Part shown: piece by piece, positions 1 through 8,638 of the stretch | How positions within the stretch are numbered: the first letter of the stretch is position 1 | How the letters are laid out: every line of letters begins with the position of its first letter | Assembly: GCA_022563275.1 (NCBI GenBank) | Contig: JADFNR010000075.1 | Span: 1 to 16,393 of the forward strand | Direction: 5' to 3' | Length of the DNA stretch: 16,393 nt | Source of the DNA: Chloroflexota bacterium | GTDB lineage: Bacteria > Chloroflexota > Dehalococcoidia > UBA3495 | Translations under genes and position numbers: made by a program | Notes under the pieces: model-generated | What the model saw: the letters and a program-made list of their open reading frames with translations, nothing else | Database searches by the model: none | What the model was told of the DNA's origin: nothing

Positions 1-672
1 GATTTGGATTGGGGCTTTCTTTCAACAACTATCCGGGTGTTGGATTTGACATGTCTGCTAATCCTTCCATTAGCTTTGGATCATCTGGAAAAGGGGAGAT
101 GACGGCGAGCTTAGGTTTATCGGCCGGTTCTCAATCAGGTGTGGGCATCAGTCCCAGTGTCAGTTTGACTAAGAATGTCAAGGACAAAAATAATAGGCAA
201 AACAAGTTGAGCGGCAAAGTAGGCTTGTCCTTTAATTCCAGGGCTGGTTTAGGTCAATTGTCAATTTCTACCAGTGTATCCAGAAACTTTACTGGTAAAG
301 CCCCAAAGGGTAAAGATGGGAAGCGAAGTGGTAAGAAGAAATCGAAAACCAAGGGAGTTAATGGCGGGACCAGCATATCCTTTACCTCTCCTTCTTACGC
401 GCCACAAATTAGCATGCCAATGATCAACGCGAGTTTGTCGGTACATGCAACAATGGGATTAGCACTTTTTGGAGGCCACCCTGAACTGACCTTGGATGGA
501 TATTATTCTGGACAATACCTTCTGAAACATGAAGAGAGTATTCCGGCATATGGATATCTAAAAATACATGAAGGGGCTAATTTGAAAAAAGTAATGCTTG
601 ACTTCAGCAGGGAAAAAGATGGCTCTTTTACCGAGAACACTCCTAACTTGCCCTTGACAAACTTCGCTTATG
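1..672 (+). other. Foreign AT-richer segment: Bacteroidota-like Rhs/YD-type protein fragment
   Basis: This part encodes about 220 residues rich in Ser, Gly, Lys and Asn, with glycine/serine beta-type repeats and a lysine-rich patch ([17 protein letters not shown]). It ends in [23 protein letters not shown]. It is clearly AT-richer than everything to its right. From memory, the DF-REKD...[11 protein letters not shown] pattern resembles the N-terminal region of very large Rhs/YD-repeat surface or toxin proteins of Bacteroidota. The natural protein would continue well past this point, but the similarity stops abruptly near 672. Recognition is by pattern only. It is best treated as sequence from another genome joined to this contig. 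Confidence 0.5.
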
Positions 673-1919
673 ACTGTCTGAAACGTTCCAGGCCTGACGA
701 TTGGCGCGCCGCCTTCATTGAGGCCTTGCCTTACGCTCCGCTGGAGGTGTGCGATCACCTGGCGCAACATCTGCTGGAGGATGGTTTTTCGCTCGAGCAG
801 TTTGATCCGCTGGTCAAGAAGATTCTGGCGACGCCGTTGAAATGCGATGAAGCGCTGCTGTGGTTGTGGGATGGTCCCAAGCGGGAGGACGAGGTCGCCC
901 ACGTTCCGTTGCTGACGCTTTTGATGCGTGTGCTCGGTGTCTTGGGCGAGCTGCGGCGCGACGACACGGTCATGGTCGCCGCCGTCTTCAGTCTGTACGT
1001 GGGCAGCTGGGGCGCCCTGGTTGGGGCCGAACGTTTGGGGGCAACCTGTTTTCCCTTCGGAAGCGGCGCTCCGGGCCAGACCGAGCGGGCGGTGGAGTGG
1101 GCCACCATGGTGAAGCCCTCCGTGCTCTACGGCACGCCGTCCTACGCCCTGTATCTGGCGGAGACCGCCCGGCAGATGGGCTTCGACCCCAAGGAAGACT
1201 TCGGTTTCCGGTTCATGTTCTTCTCCGGAGAGCCTGGGGCCAGCGTACCCGCCACCCGCCGCTTGATCGAGGAAACATTCGGCTGCTATATAGTCGACCA
1301 GGGCACCATGGCGGAGATGACGCCCTGGATGAGCGCTTCGGGCTGCCGTCACCTGGACGGCGGCATGCACCTGTGGCAGGACATCGTCTACACCGAGATG
1401 GTCGATCCCCAGACCAAGCTGAACCTGCCCCTGGGCGAGGAAGGGGTGCCCGTCTACTCCCATACCGAGCGGACCTCCCAGCCCATGATCCGTTACTGGT
1501 CGGGGGATATCGCCCGCTGGGACATGGTGGACTGCCCCTGTGGCCGCACCTATCCCACCCTGGTTGCCGGCATCTATGGCCGGGTGGACGACATGATCAT
1601 CGTCCGGGGTCAGAACGTGTTCCCTTCACGCATCGAGGACGTGCTCCGGAGCATGGACGAGTTCGGCGGCGAGTTCCGTTTGGTGCTGGAACGTGAACCG
1701 GGACAGATGGACCGTTTGACGGTGCAAGCCGAAGTCCTGGCCAGCGCGTTCGCATCCCGGGAGTTCGACCCGGCGGCGTTGGAGCCGGTGCGGGAGCGGT
1801 TCACGGCCGAACTGCGCCGGGCCATCGGCGTCAGCGTGACCGTGGAACTGAAACCCCAGGGCGAGTTCGAGCGGACCCAGTTCAAGGCCCGCCGCGTGAT
1901 CGACCTCCGCAAGCCCTGA
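3..1919 (+). CDS. Chimeric open frame ending in a PaaK-family (phenylacetate-CoA ligase-like) C-terminus
   Basis: The frame is open from the left edge; the first in-window candidate start, TTG at 9, is probably internal. Residues are counted from 9. From about residue 314 to 636 the protein follows the PaaK branch of adenylate-forming ligases, which join CoA to aryl or other carboxylic acids using ATP. Matching motifs include [40 protein letters not shown] and the end motif [11 protein letters not shown], whose K626 aligns with the conserved catalytic lysine. The family's N-terminal 120-130 residues, including the TSGTTG phosphate-binding loop, are absent. In their place are two unrelated segments described separately. 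As it stands the polypeptide could not be a normal ligase. The 3' part (about 950-1919) looks like genuine host sequence, because its GC content and style match the next gene, which starts 37 nt downstream. PaaK identity is confident; substrate is unknown. Confidence 0.75.
   Translation, partial: FGLGLSFNNYPGVGFDMSANPSISFGSSGKGEMTASLGLSAGSQSGVGISPSVSLTKNVKDKNNRQNKLSGKVGLSFNSRAGLGQLSISTSVSRNFTGKAPKGKDGKRSGKKKSKTKGVNGGTSISFTSPSYAPQISMPMINASLSVHATMGLALFGGHPELTLDGYYSGQYLLKHEESIPAYGYLKIHEGANLKKVMLDFSREKDGSFTENTPNLPLTNFAYDCLKRSRPDDWRAAFIEALPYAPLEVCDHLAQHLLEDGFSLEQFDPLVKKILATPLKCDEALLWLWDGPKREDEVAHVPLLTLLMRVLGVLGELRRDDTVMVAAVFSLYVGSWGALVGAERLGATCFPFGSGAPGQTERAVEWATMVKPSVLYGTPSYALYLAETARQMGFDPKEDFGFRFMFFSGEPGASVPATRRLIEETFGCYIVDQGTMAEMTPWMSASGCRHLDGGMHLWQDIVYTEMVDPQTKLNLPLGEEGVPVYSHTERTSQPMIRYWSGDIARWDMVDCPCGRTYPTLVAGIYGRVDDMIIVRGQNVFPSRIEDVLRSMDEFGGEFRLVLEREPGQMDRLTVQAEVLASAFASREFDPAALEPVRERFTAELRRAIGVSVTVELKPQGEFERTQFKARRVIDLRKP
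673..953 (+). other. Short segment resembling a GreA-type protein of planctomycetes, joined in frame
   Basis: Roughly 94 residues, from [10 protein letters not shown] to VLGELRRDD, match neither the Bacteroidota-like segment before nor the PaaK sequence after. The pattern ([49 protein letters not shown]) is an amphipathic helical stretch that I associate loosely with the extended GreA/B-like transcription-factor proteins of Planctomycetota. The right junction, near 945-960, falls at a GELRRDD sequence plausible in both parent proteins, which suits a microhomology join. The assignment is tentative; the discontinuity itself is clearer than the identity. Confidence 0.35.
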
Positions 1920-1956
1920 GTTCTTTTCCACTGGGATAGAGACGGGGGATAGAGTT

Positions 1957-3135
1957 ATGACATCCAGAAGGCCCACTTACACTTCATTGGACCATTCCCT
2001 GGGTGAGACCATCGACCTCATCAGGGACACGGTGCGGCAGTTCTCGTCCCAGGAGATCGCTCCCCGGGCTGAGGAGATCGACCAGACCGACGAGTTCCCC
2101 AGGGACCTGTGGCCCAGGCTGGGCGACCTGGGGCTTCTGGGCATCACCGTCTCCGAGGAGTACGGCGGCGCCGGTCTTGGCTACCTCGCTCACGCCGTCA
2201 CCATGGAGGAGATATCCCGAGGCTCCGCCAGCGTCGGCCTCAGCTACGGCGCCCACTCCAACCTCTGCGTCAACCAGATCTTCCGGAACGGCAACGATGA
2301 CCAGAAACGGCGCTATCTGCCCAAGCTGATCAACGGGGAGCACGTCGGAGCGTTGGCGATGAGCGAAGCCGAGGCCGGTTCCGACGTGGTGAGCATGACC
2401 CTCCGGGCCGAGAAGCAGGGAGACCGCTACGTATTGAATGGCAGCAAGATGTGGATCACCAACGGCCCCGACGCCGACACCCTGGTGGTCTACGGCAAGA
2501 CCGACCCTGAGGCGGGCTCCCACGGCATCACCGCTTTTCTGGTCGAAAAGGATTTTAATGGGTTCCAGGCATCGCCCAAGCTGAACAAGCTGGGCATGCG
2601 CGGCTCCAGCACCTCAGAGTTGGTCTTCCAGGACTGCGAGGTGCCCGAGGAGAACGTGCTTGGCGAAGTTGGCCACGGAGTCCAGGTGCTGATGAGCGGA
2701 TTGGACTTTGAGCGCCTGGTGCTGGCCGGCGGTCCCCTGGGCATCATGCAATCGTGTTTGGACGTGGTGATGCCCTACGTCCACCAGCGGGAGCAGTTCG
2801 GCCAGCCCATCGGAGAGTTTCAACTGATCCAAGCCAAATTGGCCGATATGTACACCTCTCTTTCGGCCTCTCAGTCTTACGTGTACGCCGTGGCGCGGGC
2901 CGCCGACCGGGGCGAGAGCAGCCGCAAAGACGCCGCCGGATGCCTGCTGTTCGCCGCCGAAAAGGCCACTCAGGCCGCCCTGCAAGCCGTGCAGACCCTG
3001 GGCGGCAACGGCTACATCAACGATTTCCCCACCGGCCGGCTCCTGCGGGACGCCAAGCTCTACGAGATCGGCGCCGGGACCAGCGAGATACGCCGCATGC
3101 TCATCGGCCGGGAGCTGTTCCAAGAATCCCAGTAA
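1957..3135 (+). CDS. ivd: Acyl-CoA dehydrogenase, isovaleryl-CoA dehydrogenase-like
   Basis: This is a 392-residue FAD enzyme expected to oxidise isovaleryl-CoA to 3-methylcrotonyl-CoA in leucine breakdown, passing electrons to an electron-transfer flavoprotein in the cytoplasm. The length is normal for the family. Acyl-CoA dehydrogenase signature 1 is at about residues 134-144 ([11 protein letters not shown]), followed by KMWITNG for flavin binding. The C-terminal helical domain has [24 protein letters not shown] and the end motif [13 protein letters not shown]252, in [12 protein letters not shown], aligns with the isovaleryl-CoA dehydrogenase catalytic glutamate (E254 of the human enzyme), which sits at a different place from the base of most straight-chain dehydrogenases. 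This is the main reason for the subfamily call. ATG 1957 follows a GGGGG-type ribosome site at about 1943. The 37-nt gap from the CoA-ligase frame suggests co-transcription. A related branched or short-chain substrate is possible. Confidence 0.85.
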   Translation: MTSRRPTYTSLDHSLGETIDLIRDTVRQFSSQEIAPRAEEIDQTDEFPRDLWPRLGDLGLLGITVSEEYGGAGLGYLAHAVTMEEISRGSASVGLSYGAHSNLCVNQIFRNGNDDQKRRYLPKLINGEHVGALAMSEAEAGSDVVSMTLRAEKQGDRYVLNGSKMWITNGPDADTLVVYGKTDPEAGSHGITAFLVEKDFNGFQASPKLNKLGMRGSSTSELVFQDCEVPEENVLGEVGHGVQVLMSGLDFERLVLAGGPLGIMQSCLDVVMPYVHQREQFGQPIGEFQLIQAKLADMYTSLSASQSYVYAVARAADRGESSRKDAAGCLLFAAEKATQAALQAVQTLGGNGYINDFPTGRLLRDAKLYEIGAGTSEIRRMLIGRELFQESQ

Positions 3136-3264
3136 CCCGGCCCGCATCGTCACGTCCGGGTCCCGCATCAAACCACCTGCATCCCATCCGCGACGAGCAG
3201 TAGGTCGTAGGTATGGTTAACGACTGCCCATGATTCAAGACTTTTCGGGTGAAACTCTTTGAAA

Positions 3265-4794
3265 ATGATGTACCGAGTCCGGCGCGCCGGACTCGTCTGG
3301 CCTGGGGTTTCGCTCCTGGTCCTGCTGGCGGCGGCCTGTTCGTCCGGTGACGGTTCCGCAACCACCACTCCAGAGGCCCCGCCTCCAACCGCTATCGTTG
3401 TAGAGCCCCTCAACGCAATGAGCGGGGAGTTGGACCTGAGCGACTTGCCCGACGACCCCACGGAACTGATGATGGCCACCTTTACCGAGGTCCTGGACCG
3501 GGTGGCCCGGAAGATGGCCTACTCGGGAAATCAGACCTACATACCGGTGTTGTTGGAATTCCTCCGTTTTCAGGTCCAACCCGAACCCGTAACCAACATG
3601 ACCTCCTTCCTCTCCCGTCTCAAAGACAACGTGCCGCCCGAAGAATTGATGTTATTCCCGCCGGAGCAGAACGATTGGAACTGGTGGATCGAGTGGTTGG
3701 GAAACAATCCCCAGGTCCAGCCCCCCAAGGGGTTCGCCGGTTGGAAGGGCCAACTCTATTCCCTTTTGGACCCCGGCCTGGGCGCGTTTCTCTACGACGG
3801 GGTTAAGACGGATATAAGGTTGGAAGAGGTTGTCTGGGGCGGCGTGGCCAAGGACGGGATCCCCGATCTGATCGACCCTCCGGTCCTTTCAGCGGGGGAA
3901 GCCGGTTACCTGCTGCCCGACGACCGGGTCTTCGGCGTGTCCATAAACGGCCAGCACCGGGCCTATCCTCTCCGAATCATGAACCGCCACGAGATGGCCA
4001 ACGACATCCTCGGTGGGGTGCCCTTCGCCCTGGCCTATTGAACCCTCTGTGGCTCTGGAATCGTGTATTCCACGGAGATCGACGGCGAAAGGGTGGAGTT
4101 CGGCACCTCCGGTTTCCTCTACCGCAGCAATAAGCTGATGTACGACCGCAAAACCGGGACCCTCTGGCACCAATTCCGCGGCGTGCCGGCCGTGGGCCCG
4201 CTGGTTGGCAGCGGCATGGAGCTTGAGGTATTGCCCATGACACTCACGCTATGGTCCGACTGGGTGGCCGATCACCCCGGCACCACCGTCCTTGACGTTG
4301 AAACCGGGGTTTATCCCGGAGAGGATTACGCCCCGGAGAAACGGAACGATTCCGCCTATTTCGCCTACCGTAACCAGGAAAGGACCCTGTTCCCGGTGCC
4401 GGAGCGGAGTTCAGACCTGGGCACCAAAGAGCAGGTGTTTGGACTGGTTTTCGGTGACGCGGCCAGGGCATATCCGCTCTCGCTCTTTGAGGAGCGGACT
4501 CTGATCAACGACACGCTGGCGGACCGGAACGTGGTGATCTTCGCGGCCGCCTCCGGCGCCGGAGTCCGGGCTTACGACCGTGCCAACCATGAATTCGAGA
4601 TATCCGAACCGGATTCGGACACCGGCCAGGGAATCGTACTCACCGACGAGAATGGCGTTGACTGGCAGGCCGGAGACGACGCTTTGGTGAGCCTGGACGG
4701 CCGGGGCCTGACATTGGAACGGCTGTCCAGCCGCGACTCCTATTGGTTCGGCTGGTACGCATTTTACCCCCACACAGACATCTACTCCCCTTAA
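3265..4794 (+). CDS. DUF3179 lipoprotein with in-frame TGA at a CxxC cysteine: candidate selenoprotein
   Basis: The call is a 509-residue protein read through TGA at 4039-4041 as selenocysteine (U259). The N-terminus has basic residues, a hydrophobic stretch and a lipobox (LLAAAC, Cys25), so it should be a lipid-anchored exported protein. A poorly conserved domain precedes the DUF3179 core: RAYPLRIMNRHEMANDILGG, then the family's VPxxLxYCxLCGSG site, then FGTSGFLYRSNKLMYDR and GTLWHQFRG. In DUF3179 proteins the site is C-x-x-C; here the first Cys codon is TGA and the second is TGT (C262). The frame stays open and family-like for 251 more codons to TAA 4792-4794. A SECIS-like hairpin lies directly downstream. 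ATG 3265 (or 3268) is preferred over TTG 3259. The biochemical role of DUF3179 is not known; a redox role for U-T-L-C is inferred. The alternative is a nonsense-mutated pseudogene. Confidence 0.82.
4053..4077 (+). promoter_or_regulatory. SECIS-like hairpin following the TGA in the DUF3179 gene
   Basis: A perfect 6-bp stem pairs 4056-4061 (TGGAAT) with 4067-4072 (ATTCCA). The 5-nt apical loop CGTGT at 4062-4066 has G in the second position and a GU. The stem extends through CTC 4053-4055 with GAG 4075-4077 across a 2-nt bulge (4073-4074). The loop begins at the 21st nucleotide after TGA 4039-4041. Known bacterial SECIS elements lie inside the coding region just after UGA, with an upper stem and a short loop carrying an early G. 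Folding was done by eye. Confidence 0.7.
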
Positions 4795-4875
4795 CCTCGG
4801 CACCGCCCCGTCTCCCCGGCACCTTGCCGTACGCGTGCCATACGCCATTTATCCGCTATCTGGTTGCGTATTTAA

Positions 4876-4905
4876 TTGACACAAATTTAAAATTAATTTT
4901 AAAAT
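4876..4905 (+). promoter_or_regulatory. Sigma70-type promoter overlapped by an 18-bp perfect palindrome
   Basis: A TTGACA -35 box (4876-4881) is followed after 18 nt by a TAAAAT -10 box (4900-4905), in an AT-rich island of about 60 nt within GC-rich DNA. The perfect palindrome TTTAAAATTAATTTTAAA at 4886-4903 fills the spacer and runs into the -10, the position of a classical repressor operator. It would drive the dockerin/cohesin operon through a leader of about 145 nt. The rest of 4795-4875 shows no feature. Confidence 0.6.
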
Positions 4906-4929
4906 ATAAATAATATTCAAAGCTAAAAG

Positions 4930-5019
4930 CAGGAATTCCGCCCACAGCCGGCAAGACCGGCCAAATGCGGACGCCTGGTGAACGGGGTCTAAAGAGTCCC
5001 AGAAAGGACCGTGGCCCCG
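4930..5019 (+). promoter_or_regulatory. Structured 5' leader with two complex hairpins, class unknown
   Basis: Hairpin 1 pairs CAGG 4930-4933 with CCTG 4974-4977, CCGC 4938-4941 with GCGG 4967-4970, and GCCGG 4947-4951 with CCGGC 4957-4961. The terminal loop is CAAGA and the two internal loops are A-rich. Hairpin 2 pairs CGGGGTC 4983-4989 with GGCCCCG 5013-5019 (one U-G pair) and GTCC 4996-4999 with GGAC 5006-5009, with loop CAGAAA and an asymmetric internal loop TAAAGA. It lies between the promoter and a GGAGG ribosome site. It does not match a riboswitch class I can recognise, and no terminator T-tract is present. Confidence 0.35.
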
Positions 5020-5056
5020 GCCCTGTGCCGCACAAGTCGCGGCGGAGGAATGGAGG

Positions 5057-7936
5057 ATGGGTATGCGGAAATCAACATCGCTGCTTCCGGTCACGCTGAT
5101 GTTTCTGGCGTTGGCCGCGGTAGCTTTCTTCTCCAATCAATATCCCATCTATGCGGAAGACGACCATGGTGATTACCGTTTCACTTCCACCAACCTGAAC
5201 ATCGGTGCGGGGGCGATCGCCGGTGTCATCAACCTCTCCGACATCCTGTTCGATGTCGACTATTTCTCCTTTCAGGCTCTCAGGGGGGTCGAGTACACCT
5301 TCGTGCTGGATGAGATCACGGTGGTGGACGCCAACATCTCAATAATCAACTCCCTCTCGCGCGGCAACTCTAGCTCACCCGAGCAAGAACTCACCGTGAC
5401 CGGCGGCCAGAAGACCGTCACCTGGGTTGCCCGGACCACCGACACCTATTATGTGGAAGTGTCGGGCACCATCAATAGCTTCGACGGTTCTTTCTATCTG
5501 GGCAGTTACACCCTCAGTGGATTCGAGGACACCCGATTCCTGGACCGCCACTCCGACGAAAGCAGCGGCGCCACTCAGATATCCGCTGGAAACGTATACC
5601 AGGGCGCGATCAGTCCCTGGAGCAATCAGCCCAATCTGACCAACACCGTTGACGGCGGAGACGACTACGACTTTTTCTCCTTCCAGGCACAGCGGGGAGT
5701 GAAATACACCGTTGAGGTGGACCTGGGGACTTCCGAAGGTGTGGAGATCGCCATTCAGACCGCCTTCGCGGGGGTGGAAAAGACCAGCGACGGCATCGGC
5801 AACACGCTGAGTTGGATATCCCCCCGAAACAGCACCTACTATATCGCGGTCTCCGGCACCACCAGGGTTCGCGACTCCATGGGCACCTACGCCATCAAAC
5901 TGAACGCCGAGACGGCCCTTCTCGACCAGCACTCTGGGACGGTCGCCGGAGCAACCGTGATCAGCTTCGGCAACGCCCACCAGGGGTCCATCAGCCCCGC
6001 GGATGACCAGGATTATTTCTCCTTCCCAGCCCTGCGCGGCGTCAAATATATGCTGGACGTCTCATTGGGCAGCGCGGACGGAGTGGCGCTGACGGTGATC
6101 GACGCCAGCGGGACCAGCCTGGCTTCCAACGGAGGCGTGGGAACGAGCCTTGAGTGGCTGGCCCCGGCCAATGGGACTTACCTGGCGGTGGTCTCGGCGT
6201 CTCCTCAGGTTCCAAACGTCATCGGCACCTATTCACTGAACCTGAGCAGCGACAACACGCTACAGGACCACCACGGTGATTTCCCTGGGGCCGCCTCGGT
6301 GCTCAGCTTCGGCAATGCCCATCCCGGCGCCATCAGCCCGGAGACCGACCGGGACTATTTCTCATTCCTGGCCGAACGGGGCGTAAATTATTCATTGTCC
6401 TTGGAACTGATAACTGCGACCGGTGCAGTCATATCGATCGAAGATTCCGCCGGAGACACGCTGAGCAGCACCAATGGCCTGGGCACCGGCCTGGGCTGGA
6501 CCGCGGCCAGCACCGGCACCTTCTACGTTGTGGTGTCCTACTCGCCGCAGGCCACTGAGGGAATCGGCTCTTACGCCCTCACCGTGTCAGCGAACACCAG
6601 CCTGGAGGACCGTCACCTAGACACAGCCTCAACCGGCACCCCACTCAGCTTTGGCACCGTCTACCAAGGGGCGATCAGTCCTAAATCCGACCTGGATTTC
6701 TTCACATTCCCGGCCAAACGCGGGGTGGAGTACTTACTGGACCTGACCTATGGGTCGGCGTCGGCGGTCTCCTTGGAAGTCAACAGCGTGGGTGGCAGCG
6801 CCGACACAGGCGCGCGCAACTTCGGAGAGAGCAACATCGTTCGTTGGACCGCCCCGGATTCGGCGACCTATTTCGTCAAGATTTCGGCCTCTCCCAACGC
6901 GGCGGAGCCCACGGGGACCTACTCGCTGAAAGTCACGCCTGACACAACCTTGGAAGACCGGCACAGCGATACCCCCGCCGGCGGCACCCGCATCGGGTTT
7001 GGCAACGCCATCGCCGGCGCCATCAGCCCTGCCGATGACTACGACTACTTCCGGTTCTCGGCGGAGAAGGGAATCACTTATACGGTCGAGGTGAGACCGG
7101 GGACCGTGGACGGAGTCCGCTTCTCGGTGGAAAACCAAGCGGCCGGATTCTCTGCCTCCAATTTCGGGCTGGACCAGTCCTTGGAGTGGGAAGCTCCGGA
7201 AACCGGTTGGTACACCCTGGCCGTATCCGCATCGGGACGGGTGGGCAATCCCATCGGCACTTACCTGATCACGATCAACCGGCAGAGCGACGTTCGTCCC
7301 GAATTGCCCAAGGTCATCGAGCCGCCTCCGGAGCCGGCCAACGTGCCGCTGCCCCGGGTCACCGTGCCCACCGGAACGGCCATGATACTCGAGTCTCGGA
7401 TCTCGCCCCTGGGAAGCATCGTCCGAGTGCCCGTGAAATTGAGCAAAGCCGAAGGCATCACCAGCCTGGGATTCACTTTGAACTACGACCCAGAATCCCT
7501 CCGGGTGCTCACCGTGAAACGAGGGTCCAGGCTAACGGAGGATTCCTTCATTTTCAATACGGATACTCTGGGTAAGATAAGGTTCGGATTCGCCGTGCTC
7601 AGAGGCTCCGGCTCCGGAGGGACCGCCGCGGTGGTCGAGTTCCAGGTCGTTGGAACCACCGGCTCCGTGAGTCCCATCACCCTGTCCGATGCACTGGTCA
7701 ACCACCGTGCTGACGGCCCGATCGCCGTGGAGCTGGTGGGCGCCGACTTCAAGGTGGGAGCAAAGCTGCTGGGTGACGCCGATGGCGACAGCCGGGTAAC
7801 GGCGTTGGACGCCCTGCTGGCCCTCAGGATGGCGTCTAACCTCCAGAAGATAGACCTTTCCTTGGACGTCAACAACGACGGCAAGATAACCATCGACGAC
7901 GCACGAATTATTCTGAACATGGCCCGGCCGAGTTAA
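5057..7936 (+). CDS. Secreted multi-repeat protein: six PPC-like repeats, cohesin domain, C-terminal dockerin
   Basis: This 959-residue protein has a signal peptide (residues 1-33, charged start, hydrophobic core, cleavage near YA/ED). Six tandem PPC-like (pre-peptidase C-terminal) beta modules of about 110-120 residues begin near 35, 162, 288, 402, 516 and 632. Repeats 2-6 open with an L-x-D/Q-H motif; all contain an ISP-type turn before D-[YF]-F-x-F and R/K-G-V/I-x-Y and end in a G-[TS]-Y strand. A proline-rich linker (about 748-775) leads to a cohesin-like beta-sandwich (about 775-900). A type I dockerin (about 905-959) follows, with two calcium-loop/helix units: GDADGDSRVTALDALL and DVNNDGKITIDDARII. 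No catalytic domain is visible, so it looks like a binding or scaffold protein at the cell surface. The start could be ATG 5057 (GGAGG at 5044-5048) or 5063 (GGAGG at 5052-5056). It shares an operon with the membrane-anchored cohesin gene 11 nt downstream. Confidence 0.85.
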   Translation: MGMRKSTSLLPVTLMFLALAAVAFFSNQYPIYAEDDHGDYRFTSTNLNIGAGAIAGVINLSDILFDVDYFSFQALRGVEYTFVLDEITVVDANISIINSLSRGNSSSPEQELTVTGGQKTVTWVARTTDTYYVEVSGTINSFDGSFYLGSYTLSGFEDTRFLDRHSDESSGATQISAGNVYQGAISPWSNQPNLTNTVDGGDDYDFFSFQAQRGVKYTVEVDLGTSEGVEIAIQTAFAGVEKTSDGIGNTLSWISPRNSTYYIAVSGTTRVRDSMGTYAIKLNAETALLDQHSGTVAGATVISFGNAHQGSISPADDQDYFSFPALRGVKYMLDVSLGSADGVALTVIDASGTSLASNGGVGTSLEWLAPANGTYLAVVSASPQVPNVIGTYSLNLSSDNTLQDHHGDFPGAASVLSFGNAHPGAISPETDRDYFSFLAERGVNYSLSLELITATGAVISIEDSAGDTLSSTNGLGTGLGWTAASTGTFYVVVSYSPQATEGIGSYALTVSANTSLEDRHLDTASTGTPLSFGTVYQGAISPKSDLDFFTFPAKRGVEYLLDLTYGSASAVSLEVNSVGGSADTGARNFGESNIVRWTAPDSATYFVKISASPNAAEPTGTYSLKVTPDTTLEDRHSDTPAGGTRIGFGNAIAGAISPADDYDYFRFSAEKGITYTVEVRPGTVDGVRFSVENQAAGFSASNFGLDQSLEWEAPETGWYTLAVSASGRVGNPIGTYLITINRQSDVRPELPKVIEPPPEPANVPLPRVTVPTGTAMILESRISPLGSIVRVPVKLSKAEGITSLGFTLNYDPESLRVLTVKRGSRLTEDSFIFNTDTLGKIRFGFAVLRGSGSGGTAAVVEFQVVGTTGSVSPITLSDALVNHRADGPIAVELVGADFKVGAKLLGDADGDSRVTALDALLALRMASNLQKIDLSLDVNNDGKITIDDARIILNMARPS

Positions 7937-7947
7937 GGGAGTAGATC

Positions 7948-8601
7948 ATGCGCTGGATGTTGGAAGTCGCGTATATCGGAATAGCCACCAGTTGGAAATG
8001 GCTGCTGGGTTCGGCTGCTGTTGTCGGCGCGCTGGTGGGCATCCTGTTCGGCGTCGGGGTACTGGGCGGCGGCGGCGGCGAAGGGACCACGGAACCGCCT
8101 GCGGTGGCCGTTTCTCCCACGCCCACGCCCACGCCGGCGGCGGCCGCAACCCCTGCCCCCACGCTGGTGGTGGGGCCGGCAGCTACTCCTGAGCCCACCG
8201 CGGTCCCGGCGCCCATGTTTATCTCCGTGCCCATCTTGGCGACACGGGCCAAAAACGTGGGCAGTTTGGAGTTTGTCCTGGTTTATGACCCGGCCAAGCT
8301 GGAATTGGCCCAAGTGGAAAGAGGCTTGTTGTCAGGGAACGCGCTGATCGACTCCAGTTCTCCGGGACCGGGCCGGCTCTGGACCGGTATCATCGATATC
8401 AACGGCATGAACGGAAGCGGGCCGGTGGCGGTGGTGACGTTCAGAGTGCGGGGCCTCGTGGGCGGCACCATGCCTCTGACCCTGGAGAGCGTCGCCGCAT
8501 TCGACGCAAACACGCTGGTGGACATCGTCACCGGGACCACGCCGGGTGAGTACAGCGGGTCCGGCCTGACTCCCCTGTCTCCCATAGTGACATTCCAATA
8601 A
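7948..8601 (+). CDS. Membrane-anchored cohesin-domain protein
   Basis: This 217-residue protein has a short N-terminus, one strong membrane segment (about residues 17-40, LLGSAAVVGALVGILFGVGV) and a poly-Gly turn. A Pro/Thr/Ala linker of about 45 residues (PTPTPTPAAAATPAPT type) follows, and then a cohesin-like domain (about 90-215) of alternating beta strands (SLEFVLVYDPAKLELAQVERG, PVAVVTFRVRG). That domain parallels the cohesin in the upstream protein (LGFTLNYDPESLRVLTVKRG, AAVVEFQVVG). No dockerin is present. The ribosome site AAGGGAG (7935-7941) overlaps the upstream stop codon and the gap is 11 nt, so the two genes are almost certainly co-transcribed. The architecture suggests an anchor that displays its cohesin outside the membrane, where it could hold the dockerin of the neighbour; that pairing is inference. 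Confidence 0.8.
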   Translation: MRWMLEVAYIGIATSWKWLLGSAAVVGALVGILFGVGVLGGGGGEGTTEPPAVAVSPTPTPTPAAAATPAPTLVVGPAATPEPTAVPAPMFISVPILATRAKNVGSLEFVLVYDPAKLELAQVERGLLSGNALIDSSSPGPGRLWTGIIDINGMNGSGPVAVVTFRVRGLVGGTMPLTLESVAAFDANTLVDIVTGTTPGEYSGSGLTPLSPIVTFQ

Positions 8602-8638
8602 TTCCGAAGGCCAACAGGCCATCGCGGCCCAGAACCAT

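Noticed and set aside
558..1463. Long minus-strand frame opposite the PaaK segment
   Set aside because: Its protein has no family-like features, and the opposite strand encodes conserved PaaK motifs. It is a shadow of GC-rich codon use.
860..1696. Second plus-strand frame overlapping the PaaK segment
   Set aside because: It is Arg/Gly/His-rich shadow translation in another frame, while the conserved PaaK motifs are in the frame ending at 1919.
4039..4041. TGA read as tryptophan or glycine by a variant code
   Set aside because: TGA ends other intact genes in the window, and the aligned residue in the family is Cys, not Trp or Gly.
4063..4794. Separate downstream gene starting at GTG 4063
   Set aside because: It begins in the middle of the DUF3179 core (inside the SECIS-like loop), has no ribosome site, and its residues continue the upstream frame directly. 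It is the C-terminal half of one gene.
4930..5019. Cyclic-di-GMP-I riboswitch in the dockerin leader
   Set aside because: There is a fleeting resemblance (GCGGACGC, GGTCTAAAG), but the conserved GCAAACC and ACGCAAAGC core and the joining helix are not present.
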